Assembly (NCBI GenBank): GCA_012800625.1
Contig: JAAZIY010000071.1
Span: 1-7,385 of the forward strand
Length of the DNA stretch: 7,385 bases
From: Lentisphaerota bacterium
Lineage (GTDB): Bacteria; Verrucomicrobiota; Lentisphaeria; Oligosphaerales; Oligosphaeraceae
Direction of reading: 5' to 3'
Shown: piece after piece, positions 1 through 6,841 of the stretch
Layout of the letters: each line of letters starts with the position of its first letter
Numbering within the stretch: the first letter of the stretch is position 1
Program-made: the position numbers and the translations under genes
The notes under the pieces: model-generated
Told to the model about the DNA's origin: nothing
What the model saw: only the letters and a program-made list of their open reading frames with translations
Databases searched by the model: none

Positions 1-40
1 CCTGGGGTTAAGCATGGTTATGCGCCTACGGCGCAAGTAG
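1..40. repeat. Palindromic repeat unit, cut by window edge
   Basis: A 6-bp perfect stem TGCGCC / GGCGCA (21-26 and 30-35) encloses the triloop TAC, whose complement is GTA. The preceding bases, CCTGGGG followed by TTAAGC, resemble the left arm of the unit at 252-295 (CCAGGG then TAAGC, then a hairpin with a GTA loop). This suggests a diverged and truncated copy of the same element whose other arm lies outside the window. It is too short to prove homology by eye. Confidence 0.4.
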
Positions 41-102
41 ATATACTGTTTTGCGGTAAATTGTTTGAAGAGATAAAGCGACTCTTTTCTAAGGCACAAT
101 TC

Positions 103-121
103 ATCAGATGATTCTGATTTT
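103..121 (+). terminator. Weak AT-rich hairpin with T-tract
   Basis: ATCAGA (103-108) and TCTGAT (113-118) form a 6-bp stem with a TGAT loop, followed by a short run of T on the plus strand. If a plus-strand gene lies to the left of the window this could be a weak intrinsic terminator. The stem is low in GC and the T-run is short, so this is tentative. Confidence 0.2.
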
Positions 122-225
122 GCCAGTAGTATTGACCCTGGCTGGTTAATCACAAAAACATTTTTTTAAAAAAAACGTAGTTTTTGGAAAAAATTCTAAT
201 TTTTTTCTGGGATTCCGTCATATGG

Positions 226-375
226 TGCCCCAAAGGGGCAACCTAATATAGCCCAGGGTAAGCGAGGCTCCGTAGGAGCCGAGCGACACCCTGGGTAAAA
301 GCCACCCCCGAATTCGGCGCCCTGTAGGGGCGCTACTAACGGCCTTTCGGCGTTATGACCCTTTTGGACGGGGTC
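226..375. repeat. Cluster of five hairpins, REP/BIME-like
   Basis: Five inverted repeats are packed into 150 bases. (1) TGCCCC/GGGGCA at 226-240 with AAA loop. (2) A nested unit at 252-295: outer arms CCCAGGGT (252-259) and ACCCTGGG (288-295), inner stem GGCTCC/GGAGCC (266-280) with GTA loop. (3) GCGCCC/GGGCGC at 317-333. (4) TAACG/CGTTA at 337-355 around a smaller CC/GG stem. (5) GACCC/GGGTC at 357-375. Such arrays of GC-rich imperfect palindromes between genes are typical of REP/BIME elements mobilised by RAYT (Y1 tyrosine) transposases; no such transposase is in the window, so the assignment is inference. The position just past the end of the operon also fits a role in transcript termination or 3'-end protection. 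Confidence 0.6.
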
Positions 376-461
376 TACTTACGGCTGCTAAAATTGGCGT
401 TCCCGGTTGATATTAGAGATTTTTTGCCTTGGCTCTGTTTTGTGGTCTAATCGTATGCTTT

Positions 462-3050
462 TTAGAACTGCAGCGTTACTTCTGCTTTATTGCCTTCAAC
501 GCTTACGGTTTCACTTTCAGAGTCGTATAGTCCGCCCAGGCATTTCACAGCTTTGATTCCTTGCGGGTGGGGCAGGCGCAGCCTTACCAGGCTCACCGGC
601 CTTTCTACCTCGTAGCGGCAAACAATTTGCTTTGCGCTGGCTTCAACTTCGGCATTCAGCTTGCCGAAATAAGACTTCACTCCCTCCAGCTTGATTTTTT
701 TGCCTGGCTCCAGCCAGCGTCTAGGCACGGCCTTGAACAGGGTCAGGCCATTGTCTTCCTCAAAGAAAAGCATCCAGCGCAATTGCATCAAGAACCAGGC
801 TTCCTCGTGTGTTTTGTATTCGCTGGCGCCATAGTAGTGTTCCCAGAAGCCATAGCTTTGCCGGTCTTGCAGGGCGCTGACCTGATTGTAGAAGGTTTTG
901 AGGAAGAGCTTGACTTCTCCGCGTTTGAGATGTGCCAGATCATGTCGGCAATAGTAAGGCTGGCTAAGGCCGGCGTTTTCTCGGGTTACTGGGTGTTGGT
1001 TGGCTTTCAGCAAGCTGTCCATTACCTTGCCTTTGGGCGCGAAGATGTCTGTAATTGCAAAATACAAGGCACCCACTAAAGAAGAGCGCGCTGCGAAGGC
1101 CCCATGTGTAAACCAGTTGCCGCCATCGGCATAGAAAGAGACGCAGCCGGTGTATTCCACCCAGGGCGGGGCGCTGGCCACCCAACTGCCATCAGCGGTG
1201 GGTTTGACCGGAGAATGCGCCAGACTATACTCGAGGGCATGCACCAGGTCCTGCTTGTAAAGCTCCACCTCGGCGGCCAGGTTCTGGGCATATTCCGGAA
1301 TGCTGTGTTGCAAAGCCTCAGCCATGCCGCTCAGGCCGGCATAGGTTCCGGCATTCAGGAAGAAGGAATGGAAAAAGTCATTCGGGTCGGCCACCTTGCC
1401 GTCCACCAAGCCGTAGAAGCCCCGTTCGCGGTATTCCTCTTTTTTGTTGCGCTCCCGCCAGGCTAAAAGGTAATCGCAGGCCTGGCGCAGTTTTGGGGTG
1501 ACCCTTTGCAGCCACTGCAAGTTTCGGCTATAGCGGAAGTGTTCGGCAGCGCTCCACAGCAGCGGTCCGGTCTCGCTTTCGTAGTTGTTGAAATTCTGAA
1601 TGAATCCATCCTCGCGCTGTCTTTCCAGGAAGAAGTCAATGCAACGTTCGGCGGTTTTTTCCAATCCTATACTGTCATAGTATTGGATCATCGGTGCGCT
1701 TTCTGTTCCTATGGGGGAGTATCCGCCGACGGTTGGCAGCAGTGGTCCCTCGTCGTATTTGCCCAGGGTCATGATGTCCAAGTGCAGCAGTCCGGCCTTG
1801 ATGCGTTCGTCAATAGTACGCTCCGGCACGCTGATTTTGGCGGCTTTTTCCAATTTTTCCTGCCAGAATCTCCGACATGCCTGCAAGTGTTGCTGGTAAT
1901 CCAGGTTAAAAAGCTCTGCGGCTCTTTCCTGGTCAAGCGGATTATGTGGCACAATGATTTCGAAGACGCATTTTTCGCCGGGTTTAATCATCACTGCCAT
2001 TTCCTCGGCCGGCATTCTTTGTCCATTGAGGCGGCTGATTGCCAGCACCTGTTCGCCTAGCATGCTCATGCCTTCGCGCCAGGAGTTAGGAGTGATGGGT
2101 ATTACTGCTGGTATTGCGTAAGGTACCTTGAACCAGGCATGGGTTGGCATTTTGCTGACATTGAGCGCTTCGATTCTGATAATGCAGAGCAGTTCTTCCT
2201 CACGCTCCAGGGTTTCCTCCCTTATCTGCTGCTGCATCTTCTCCAGCTCGTCTTTTCCCAGTTGGTTATGTCCTGTTTTCGAGTAGGCTACCTGCCAGTC
2301 GCTGCCTCGAACCTTGCCGGTTTGCAGGACCTGCTTTTCCAGACTAGCGAAGGCGGTGACATTGTACATCACGTCTTGCTCATCTTGGACCGAATGCAGT
2401 ATGGGCAGCACTCCCTGGTCCAGGCGATAGCTCAGCTTTGGGCGGCAATGCGCGCCGGGGCCTACTTCAAAGGCTATGTCGTAGACCGACTCCGGCTTGT
2501 CCGGCTCTGCCGGCTTGCTGTAGGTATGGTAATGCGGCCTGATGCGTCCCCAATATTGATAGTCGCGCACATCGTTAGTGCGATGTTTGCGGTAGTAATC
2601 CAGCCTAGGCGAAACTGTGAAGGCCCTGAAATCCCCGCCTAGCCCCAACCACATCGGCGAATACTTGTCTCTATTATATTTGCAGGCGTTCTCGTAGCTT
2701 TCCTCTTCTTCGGCATTCATGCGTTCGAAGTCGCCCTGCAGGCCTTTGTCGGCCACATCCTTTGCCACTGCGGCGTAGCTGCGCTGGTCGCTCTCAGGCA
2801 GCACGGCGGCGGAGCATTGGGGGATGTAGATGGGATATTGGCTATCGACATCACGCAGGTTGAAGGAAAAGGAATCCTGGCAAAGCACTGTAACAATAGT
2901 CGGAGCAGCCCCTATTGCCAGATTCACTTCGCCTAGCTCTAGCGCATAGCGACTGGAGTCGCTACCTTGGGCAGCTGCGATTAAAGTACCATACTTGACT
3001 TTAAAGCGTACATCGGGCTTAGGTTCGGCAAAAACAATATTGATCTTCAT
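462..3050 (-). CDS. Cytoplasmic six-hairpin glycosidase-like protein
   Basis: An 862-residue protein with the architecture of bacterial (alpha/alpha)6 'six-hairpin' glycosidases. Residues 1 to about 400 look beta-rich and would form the N-terminal sandwich, interrupted by a highly charged helical stretch (263-290). Residues about 412-765 are the helical-barrel region, with landmarks such as PTVGGYSP (439-446), GTESAP (448-453), YESETGPLLW (490-499) and WFTHGAF (646-652). Residues 770-862 form a short beta domain of the kind that closes GH78/GH95-like enzymes, with RRWLEPG (777-783) and VRLRLPHP (822-829). The N-terminus starts directly with a beta-strand and has no signal peptide or lipobox, so the enzyme should act inside the cell on an imported glycoside. 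The catalytic acid and base cannot be assigned by eye; E450, E491, E493 and D559 are only candidates. It is the last gene of the operon, 37 bases after the amidohydrolase, with a modest purine-rich site (AGAGAG) before ATG. The family and substrate are unknown to me. Confidence 0.75.
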   Translation of the reverse strand: MKINIVFAEPKPDVRFKVKYGTLIAAAQGSDSSRYALELGEVNLAIGAAPTIVTVLCQDSFSFNLRDVDSQYPIYIPQCSAAVLPESDQRSYAAVAKDVADKGLQGDFERMNAEEEESYENACKYNRDKYSPMWLGLGGDFRAFTVSPRLDYYRKHRTNDVRDYQYWGRIRPHYHTYSKPAEPDKPESVYDIAFEVGPGAHCRPKLSYRLDQGVLPILHSVQDEQDVMYNVTAFASLEKQVLQTGKVRGSDWQVAYSKTGHNQLGKDELEKMQQQIREETLEREEELLCIIRIEALNVSKMPTHAWFKVPYAIPAVIPITPNSWREGMSMLGEQVLAISRLNGQRMPAEEMAVMIKPGEKCVFEIIVPHNPLDQERAAELFNLDYQQHLQACRRFWQEKLEKAAKISVPERTIDERIKAGLLHLDIMTLGKYDEGPLLPTVGGYSPIGTESAPMIQYYDSIGLEKTAERCIDFFLERQREDGFIQNFNNYESETGPLLWSAAEHFRYSRNLQWLQRVTPKLRQACDYLLAWRERNKKEEYRERGFYGLVDGKVADPNDFFHSFFLNAGTYAGLSGMAEALQHSIPEYAQNLAAEVELYKQDLVHALEYSLAHSPVKPTADGSWVASAPPWVEYTGCVSFYADGGNWFTHGAFAARSSLVGALYFAITDIFAPKGKVMDSLLKANQHPVTRENAGLSQPYYCRHDLAHLKRGEVKLFLKTFYNQVSALQDRQSYGFWEHYYGASEYKTHEEAWFLMQLRWMLFFEEDNGLTLFKAVPRRWLEPGKKIKLEGVKSYFGKLNAEVEASAKQIVCRYEVERPVSLVRLRLPHPQGIKAVKCLGGLYDSESETVSVEGNKAEVTLQF

Positions 3051-3087
3051 GGAAGCTCTCTTTTGTAAGCAGTTTGAAATGGCAGGC

Positions 3088-4698
3088 TTAGAGGTGTTTT
3101 TTGCGGTCTTTGAGGATGTTCAGGAAGTTTTCTCCCAGCACTGCCGCCAATTCGCTGTCTGGCAATGGAATTGACAGGAAGGCGGCCAGTTCATAGGACT
3201 GGTTGTGCGCCACTGCGTCGGAGCCGAAGACAAAACGCTCCTTGCCCAAACGCAGCATTGACTGATACACTGAGCGGCTTGAACAGAAGGTGCCGCATAG
3301 TTCCAAAAACACATTGCTGTGGCGCAAAGCCAGCTCCTCGGCCTGCCGTCTGCCTCCGGCACTGCCGCCGGAATGTCCGAGGATGAACTTGGCATTTGGG
3401 TGTTTTTTGACTATTTCATCGAGCATCATGGGTGCATTCCAGGGGTCTTCCCAGGTGTGTATGAGCACTGGCAGATGATATTTATCGGCATATTCCCACA
3501 TTCCATTATAGTCCGGGCTGTCGATTTTGACATGCCAGTAGCTGGGCAGCACCTTGAAGCCAATGAAAAAGTCGCGGCTGAAGAACTCATCCAGCACTTT
3601 TTCGCCGAGGCTTTCCTTGAAATACGGGTTATAGACAAACATTCCGAAGAGCTTGCCGCGATATTTTTCGGTGATTTGCTCAAACTCAAGGTTGCCAGCC
3701 AAAGGTTCGCCAAACAGGGCGCTTTCGCCGATCATGGCAATTTTTTCCACGCCATTACCGGCAATGTGCTGCATAATCGCTTCGACGCGTTGCTGCGGGT
3801 CGGCCAGGTCAGTCAGATACCAGCCTCTGGTAAAAGGGCCGTCATGCGAATGGCAGTCGAAGGTGGGCAGCCCGCTCAGCTTGCCGCCGGCGCTGAAGTT
3901 GCGCCAAAGCGGCTTATCCTGCAGCAGCGGGTGCTCAGCAGCAAGTTTATGAGCAATTGGCTCCATACCCAAAAGCTTCTCCAAGTTGCCGTGGGCCACT
4001 GCCGCCTTTTCACTGTCGGACAACTTACTGTGAGCCAGGCAGCCGATGGCCGCCGCATAATGTGATTTATAGCCTATGCCAAAAAGCAGGCGTTGTATGC
4101 CGAACTGGTCGCGCAGCAGTTCCAGGCTGTCGCGCATATGCAGCCAGGAGATTTCCAGATAGATGTTTTGCCTTCTCCACATCAAGTCCATCACTCTGCC
4201 GAAACCACCCCACATTTGGCTGGTCAGCAAGAAGTTGCAGCTGGGGTATTTGCCGGCCAGCTCCTCCAGGTCGCGGAAGTCCATTTCAGTGCTGGAGAAC
4301 TTGGCGTCCAGCATAATCAATGGCTGATATGCTGCTAGTTCGGCCAGTAGCCTTTCAATTTGGCGCAGGGCAAAACGACTGATGTCTGGGCGTACGCGAT
4401 AGGCTTTGTTGCCGGCGGCGGCTTGTTCCTGGAGCCAGTCCAGGGTGCCTTGTTCGTAAAAGTCGGAGGGTGTGATGACGAAAACCGGCTTGAGGCGTTC
4501 TTGATGAGGCAAGAGCTCCTGCAAGAGGCGGCGGTTGCCATTGATGGGCGAATACTCGGAGGCCTGAATTGACTCCACCAGCATGCGGTCTATGCCTAGG
4601 TAGTCCATATGGGCCAGGAGAGACTGGGCATCGGGGAAATCAACTTCCTGGTTATAGGCACTGCGGCCTATGCTTGCGTTAACAGCAAAATATTCCAT
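3088..4698 (-). CDS. Two-domain amidohydrolase, N-terminal half degenerate
   Basis: A 536-residue protein of the amidohydrolase 2 family (PF04909-like TIM barrels: metal-dependent hydrolases, lactonases and decarboxylases). It is about twice the usual single-domain length and consists of two related halves. The C-terminal half (about 276-536) has a complete metal-site set: DCHSHDG with H283 and H285, FKVLP with K382, LIHTWEDP with H414, GHSGG with H442, and FGSDA with D494. The N-terminal half (about 1-250) aligns in order but at these positions has N7, S9, M129, S160 and G209, so it should not bind the metals. Both halves end in the family's 'xN..xxLL' helix (GNLEKLLG at 237-244, ENFLNIL at 523-529). 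Likely reaction: hydrolysis of a C-O or C-N bond, or decarboxylation, of a sugar-derived intermediate in the cytoplasm; substrate unknown. The start ATG is preceded by CTGGAG with six bases of spacing. It lies 70 bases downstream of the isomerase, with a terminator-like hairpin between. Confidence 0.85.
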   Translation of the reverse strand: MEYFAVNASIGRSAYNQEVDFPDAQSLLAHMDYLGIDRMLVESIQASEYSPINGNRRLLQELLPHQERLKPVFVITPSDFYEQGTLDWLQEQAAAGNKAYRVRPDISRFALRQIERLLAELAAYQPLIMLDAKFSSTEMDFRDLEELAGKYPSCNFLLTSQMWGGFGRVMDLMWRRQNIYLEISWLHMRDSLELLRDQFGIQRLLFGIGYKSHYAAAIGCLAHSKLSDSEKAAVAHGNLEKLLGMEPIAHKLAAEHPLLQDKPLWRNFSAGGKLSGLPTFDCHSHDGPFTRGWYLTDLADPQQRVEAIMQHIAGNGVEKIAMIGESALFGEPLAGNLEFEQITEKYRGKLFGMFVYNPYFKESLGEKVLDEFFSRDFFIGFKVLPSYWHVKIDSPDYNGMWEYADKYHLPVLIHTWEDPWNAPMMLDEIVKKHPNAKFILGHSGGSAGGRRQAEELALRHSNVFLELCGTFCSSRSVYQSMLRLGKERFVFGSDAVAHNQSYELAAFLSIPLPDSELAAVLGENFLNILKDRKKHL

Positions 4699-4704
4699 GA
4701 TTAA

Positions 4705-4710
4705 CTCCAG
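4705..4710 (-). promoter_or_regulatory. Ribosome binding site of amidohydrolase
   Basis: Read on the minus strand, CTGGAG lies six bases before the ATG at 4698. It supports that start and independent ribosome entry, consistent with this gene not being translationally coupled to the isomerase. Confidence 0.6.
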
Positions 4711-4731
4711 AATTTAAGGCTTGAGCCGCAC

Positions 4732-4757
4732 AAAAAAATAATCCGCCGCCTAGGCGG
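4732..4757 (-). terminator. Terminator-like hairpin inside the operon
   Basis: On the minus strand, 11 bases after the isomerase stop codon, comes a perfect 12-base palindrome CCGCCTAGGCGG (4746-4757). A short CGGATTA follows, then seven T (4732-4738). Position, GC-rich stem and U-tract fit an intrinsic terminator. Weak points are the tiny loop (two to four bases) and the seven-base gap between stem and T-run. Since the amidohydrolase starts only 33 bases later with no clear promoter in between, partial read-through (attenuation) is more likely than a hard stop. Confidence 0.45.
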
Positions 4758-4768
4758 TTTCACTTTGC

Positions 4769-5548
4769 TTAGTAGCTTCCTGACTCGAACCACTCTTTGG
4801 TTTGCAGCAGGGATTGCTCATCGGGCAGTTTTGCGATGTACTCCAGGCCTATCCAGCCTTGGTAGCCCAGCTTTGCCACTTCGGCCAGGACAAAGGGGTA
4901 GTTCATCTCACCCATGAGCGGCTCGTTGCGTCCCGGCACTCCGGCAGTGTGGAAGTGGCCGATTTTCTTGATGTTGTAGCGTAGAAACTCGACGATATTG
5001 CCTCCCATAATGCTCAGATGGTAGAAGTCATAGAGCACTTTGACTTTGTCGCTGCCGCTTTCTCGGGCAATTGCCACACTGTCAGCGGCTGATGAGAGCA
5101 AGTAGCCGGCATGGTCCACTTCTGTGTTCAACGGTTCCAAGTTCAGGGTGAAGTCAATGCCCTGTAGGCGCTCGGCGGCGGCGGCCAAGGCTTCGACCAG
5201 GGCGGCTCTTTGAGCCGCATAGCTCATGCTCCCCACTTGTTGTCCGGCAGTGACTATGCCTTGATTGCAGCCTGCCGCCAGGGCGTTGGCGGCATATTTT
5301 TCAATGCGGTCGGCAAAAGCCTGCTTGTTCTTGGGGTTGCAGGGGGCCACTTCGGCCTCGGTGGCAAAATTCATTACGATGCTGCAGAGCTTCAAGCCGC
5401 TAGCGCTCATCTGCTTCAGCTCTTCCGGGTCGGCACCTTTCCAGGTCTCAATGCCGCTGAAGCCCAGGGCGGCGATACGTTCAGCCCTGGTCGTCCAATT
5501 TTTTTCCTGAGTGAAGAACAGGTCGATAAGAGGGCAAATTTTTAGCAT
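4769..5548 (-). CDS. Hydroxypyruvate-isomerase-like sugar isomerase (TIM barrel)
   Basis: A 259-residue protein of the xylose-isomerase-like TIM barrel superfamily (PF01261), closest in motifs to the hydroxypyruvate isomerase (Hyi)/2-oxo-tetronate isomerase group. Visible landmarks, counted from the chosen Met: LEPLNTEV (137-144, metal ligand E138), YDFYHLSIMGGN (173-184, D174 and H177), IGHFHTAGVPGRNEP (196-210, H198/H200 with R207 and E209), and GLEYIA (234-239, E236). These match Hyi's E-D-(Q/H)-E divalent metal site and its 'vPGRxEP' loop. It would interconvert an aldehyde and a ketone next to an acid or sugar group in the cytoplasm. The reading frame extends 38 codons upstream into the aminotransferase gene, but that extension lacks family similarity. 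The ATG at 5548 starts with the expected first strand (MLKICPLI) and has AAAGGA eight bases upstream. The start overlaps the aminotransferase stop by seven bases, implying translational coupling. The true substrate may differ from hydroxypyruvate. Confidence 0.85.
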   Translation of the reverse strand: MLKICPLIDLFFTQEKNWTTRAERIAALGFSGIETWKGADPEELKQMSASGLKLCSIVMNFATEAEVAPCNPKNKQAFADRIEKYAANALAAGCNQGIVTAGQQVGSMSYAAQRAALVEALAAAAERLQGIDFTLNLEPLNTEVDHAGYLLSSAADSVAIARESGSDKVKVLYDFYHLSIMGGNIVEFLRYNIKKIGHFHTAGVPGRNEPLMGEMNYPFVLAEVAKLGYQGWIGLEYIAKLPDEQSLLQTKEWFESGSY

Positions 5549-6792
5549 GTCAGTAGTCCTTTCGAGATTTTTTCGGCCACAGCCTGCAGTTCTTCCTGGC
5601 TCTGCCAGCGGTTGACTCCCAGGGTTGCCAGCCTGGAAATGATGTTCATGCTTTGCGGCCAAGAGTTTTGCTCATATTTGGGCACATCTACGGCGAATGG
5701 GCATTTGAATGGGCAGCCTTCCGGGGTGGGCGTCTTCTGCTCGAGAATCTGTTCCCAATACCAGGCCATGTGCCAATTGCGCACGCCTCTGGTCGAGTCG
5801 CCGGCATTGCCACCTAGCAAGCCGGCATTTTGGGCACGCCTGCTGTATTCGGGGTCGTCAAAGAGCAGTGCCATAGTGTAGCCGCAGAGGCCAGCGGGGT
5901 CGGCGGCTTGCACATGCTTGACACCGGGCGGCAGCTTGAGCATGTCACGCAGCATGAAGAAGTTGTCTCTGGTTTCCTTGGTGATTTGCGCCAATTTGCG
6001 CAGCTGCGCCAGGGCGACCGCGGCGGACAATTCGCTCATGCGGTAGTTTTCGCCACAGAAAAGCTCGCCCTCGCGGCGCTCTTTGGCGTAGCGGTCCGGA
6101 CGCCAGCAGGCCCCGGTGTCGTGATAGCTTTGCGCCCTGGTGAACATCCATTCGTCCTTGGCGGTCAGGATGCCACCCTCGCCACTGCCAATGACCTTGT
6201 AGGCGTCCAAGCTGATGCAGCCAAAATCTCCTATGCTTCCCAGGAATTGACCCTGAAAGCTGCCTCCGCAGGCCTGGGCGGCGTCCTCGATCACCCGCAA
6301 GTTGTGCTTTTTCGCTATGGCCATCAATTTATCCATTTGCGAAGGGTAGCCCAGCATATGCACAGGTATGATTGCCTTGGTGCGCGGGGTAATCAGCTTT
6401 TCCACCGATTCCGGCGAGAGTGTGAGGGTCTCATCCACATCGGCAATCACTGGGATACCCTTAGCCACGATTACGGCCGAGGCACTGGCGAAAAACGTAT
6501 AGGCCGGCACAATGACCTCGGTTCCCGGGCCTACTCCGGCGGCTACCAGAGCGGCAATCAGGGCGCTGGTGCCGGAGTTCAGCGCCAGCACATACTTCGA
6601 GCCGCTGAAGCGGGCATAGGCCTTTTCAAACTCCTCACTCTTGCTGCGCTGATTGTAATAGCGGAAAAACACGCCGGCATCGCAGTTGTCCGGCTCCAGC
6701 AGAGCGCGTATCTGCTTTTGAGTTTGCTCCGGCACCGCGAAAACATCAATCAGCTCCATCAACTCGTCAACGCCATACTTTGGATTTTTCAT
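5542..6792 (-). CDS. DegT/DnrJ/EryC1/StrS-family PLP aminotransferase
   Basis: A 416-residue fold-type I PLP enzyme of the sugar aminotransferase family, which uses glutamate or glutamine to aminate keto sugars and cyclitols, or works in reverse. In order it shows: NSGTSAL (72-78, phosphate-binding turn), PAYTFFAS (96-103, ring stacking region), EDAAQA (169-174, D170 to the pyridine nitrogen), SLDAYK (194-199) with the Schiff-base lysine K199 followed by GSGEGG (202-207), and GENYRMSEL (247-255), the loop whose N249 reaches the neighbouring subunit's cofactor phosphate. The usual SFHxxK lysine motif here carries L-D instead of F-H. Length is within or slightly above the family norm, and the set of residues is complete, so it should be active. 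It is the first gene of the operon, has AAAGGA nine bases before its ATG, and its last codons overlap the isomerase start. Context suggests an amino sugar or aminocyclitol substrate (inference). Confidence 0.9.
   Translation of the reverse strand: MKNPKYGVDELMELIDVFAVPEQTQKQIRALLEPDNCDAGVFFRYYNQRSKSEEFEKAYARFSGSKYVLALNSGTSALIAALVAAGVGPGTEVIVPAYTFFASASAVIVAKGIPVIADVDETLTLSPESVEKLITPRTKAIIPVHMLGYPSQMDKLMAIAKKHNLRVIEDAAQACGGSFQGQFLGSIGDFGCISLDAYKVIGSGEGGILTAKDEWMFTRAQSYHDTGACWRPDRYAKERREGELFCGENYRMSELSAAVALAQLRKLAQITKETRDNFFMLRDMLKLPPGVKHVQAADPAGLCGYTMALLFDDPEYSRRAQNAGLLGGNAGDSTRGVRNWHMAWYWEQILEQKTPTPEGCPFKCPFAVDVPKYEQNSWPQSMNIISRLATLGVNRWQSQEELQAVAEKISKGLLTC
5557..5562 (-). promoter_or_regulatory. 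RBS that fixes the isomerase start
   Basis: On the minus strand AAAGGA lies eight bases before the ATG at 5548, within the last codons of the aminotransferase gene. It decides in favour of this ATG over the longer reading frame beginning at 5662. The stop and start share the seven bases ATGCTAA, so ribosomes ending the aminotransferase can restart here. Confidence 0.7.
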
Positions 6793-6801
6793 AGTTCCAG
6801 T

Positions 6802-6807
6802 TCCTTT
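6802..6807 (-). promoter_or_regulatory. RBS of the aminotransferase
   Basis: AAAGGA on the minus strand, nine bases before the ATG at 6792. It is the same core and nearly the same spacing as the site before the isomerase. Confidence 0.65.
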
Positions 6808-6841
6808 GTTTGTTCACAGAGCAGCTTTTTGCAGGTTTGCC

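Larger units (their letters stand above)
1..461. other. Non-coding left flank with palindromes
   Basis: No convincing gene lies in this stretch. It sits downstream of the minus-strand operon and has three parts: a truncated palindromic unit at the left edge (hairpin at 21-35); a nondescript segment followed by an extremely A/T-rich tract at about 153-207; and a dense array of hairpins at 226-375. The last bases before the glycosidase stop codon (376-461) show no clear structure. No intrinsic terminator with a U-tract in the minus direction is visible after the operon, so the hairpin array may be what ends or stabilises the transcript (inference). Confidence 0.6.

Noticed and set aside
226..240. 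Intrinsic terminator of the minus-strand operon
   Set aside because: The stem is strong but no U-tract follows directly in the minus direction, and it lies more than 200 bases after the stop codon.
1..375. CRISPR array
   Set aside because: The palindromes differ from one another and are not separated by equal-length spacers; no identical direct repeats recur.
561..2642. Several plus-strand frames within the glycosidase gene
   Set aside because: Antisense shadows of one continuous 862-residue gene with sensible domain layout; no frameshift is needed to explain it.
3319..4065. 248-codon plus-strand open frame
   Set aside because: Antisense to the amidohydrolase, whose motifs are complete; no family resemblance or ribosome site supports it.
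5549..5662. N-terminal extension of the isomerase
   Set aside because: The 38 extra residues are out-of-frame aminotransferase sequence without family similarity; the ATG at 5548 has a good ribosome site and starts at the first barrel strand.
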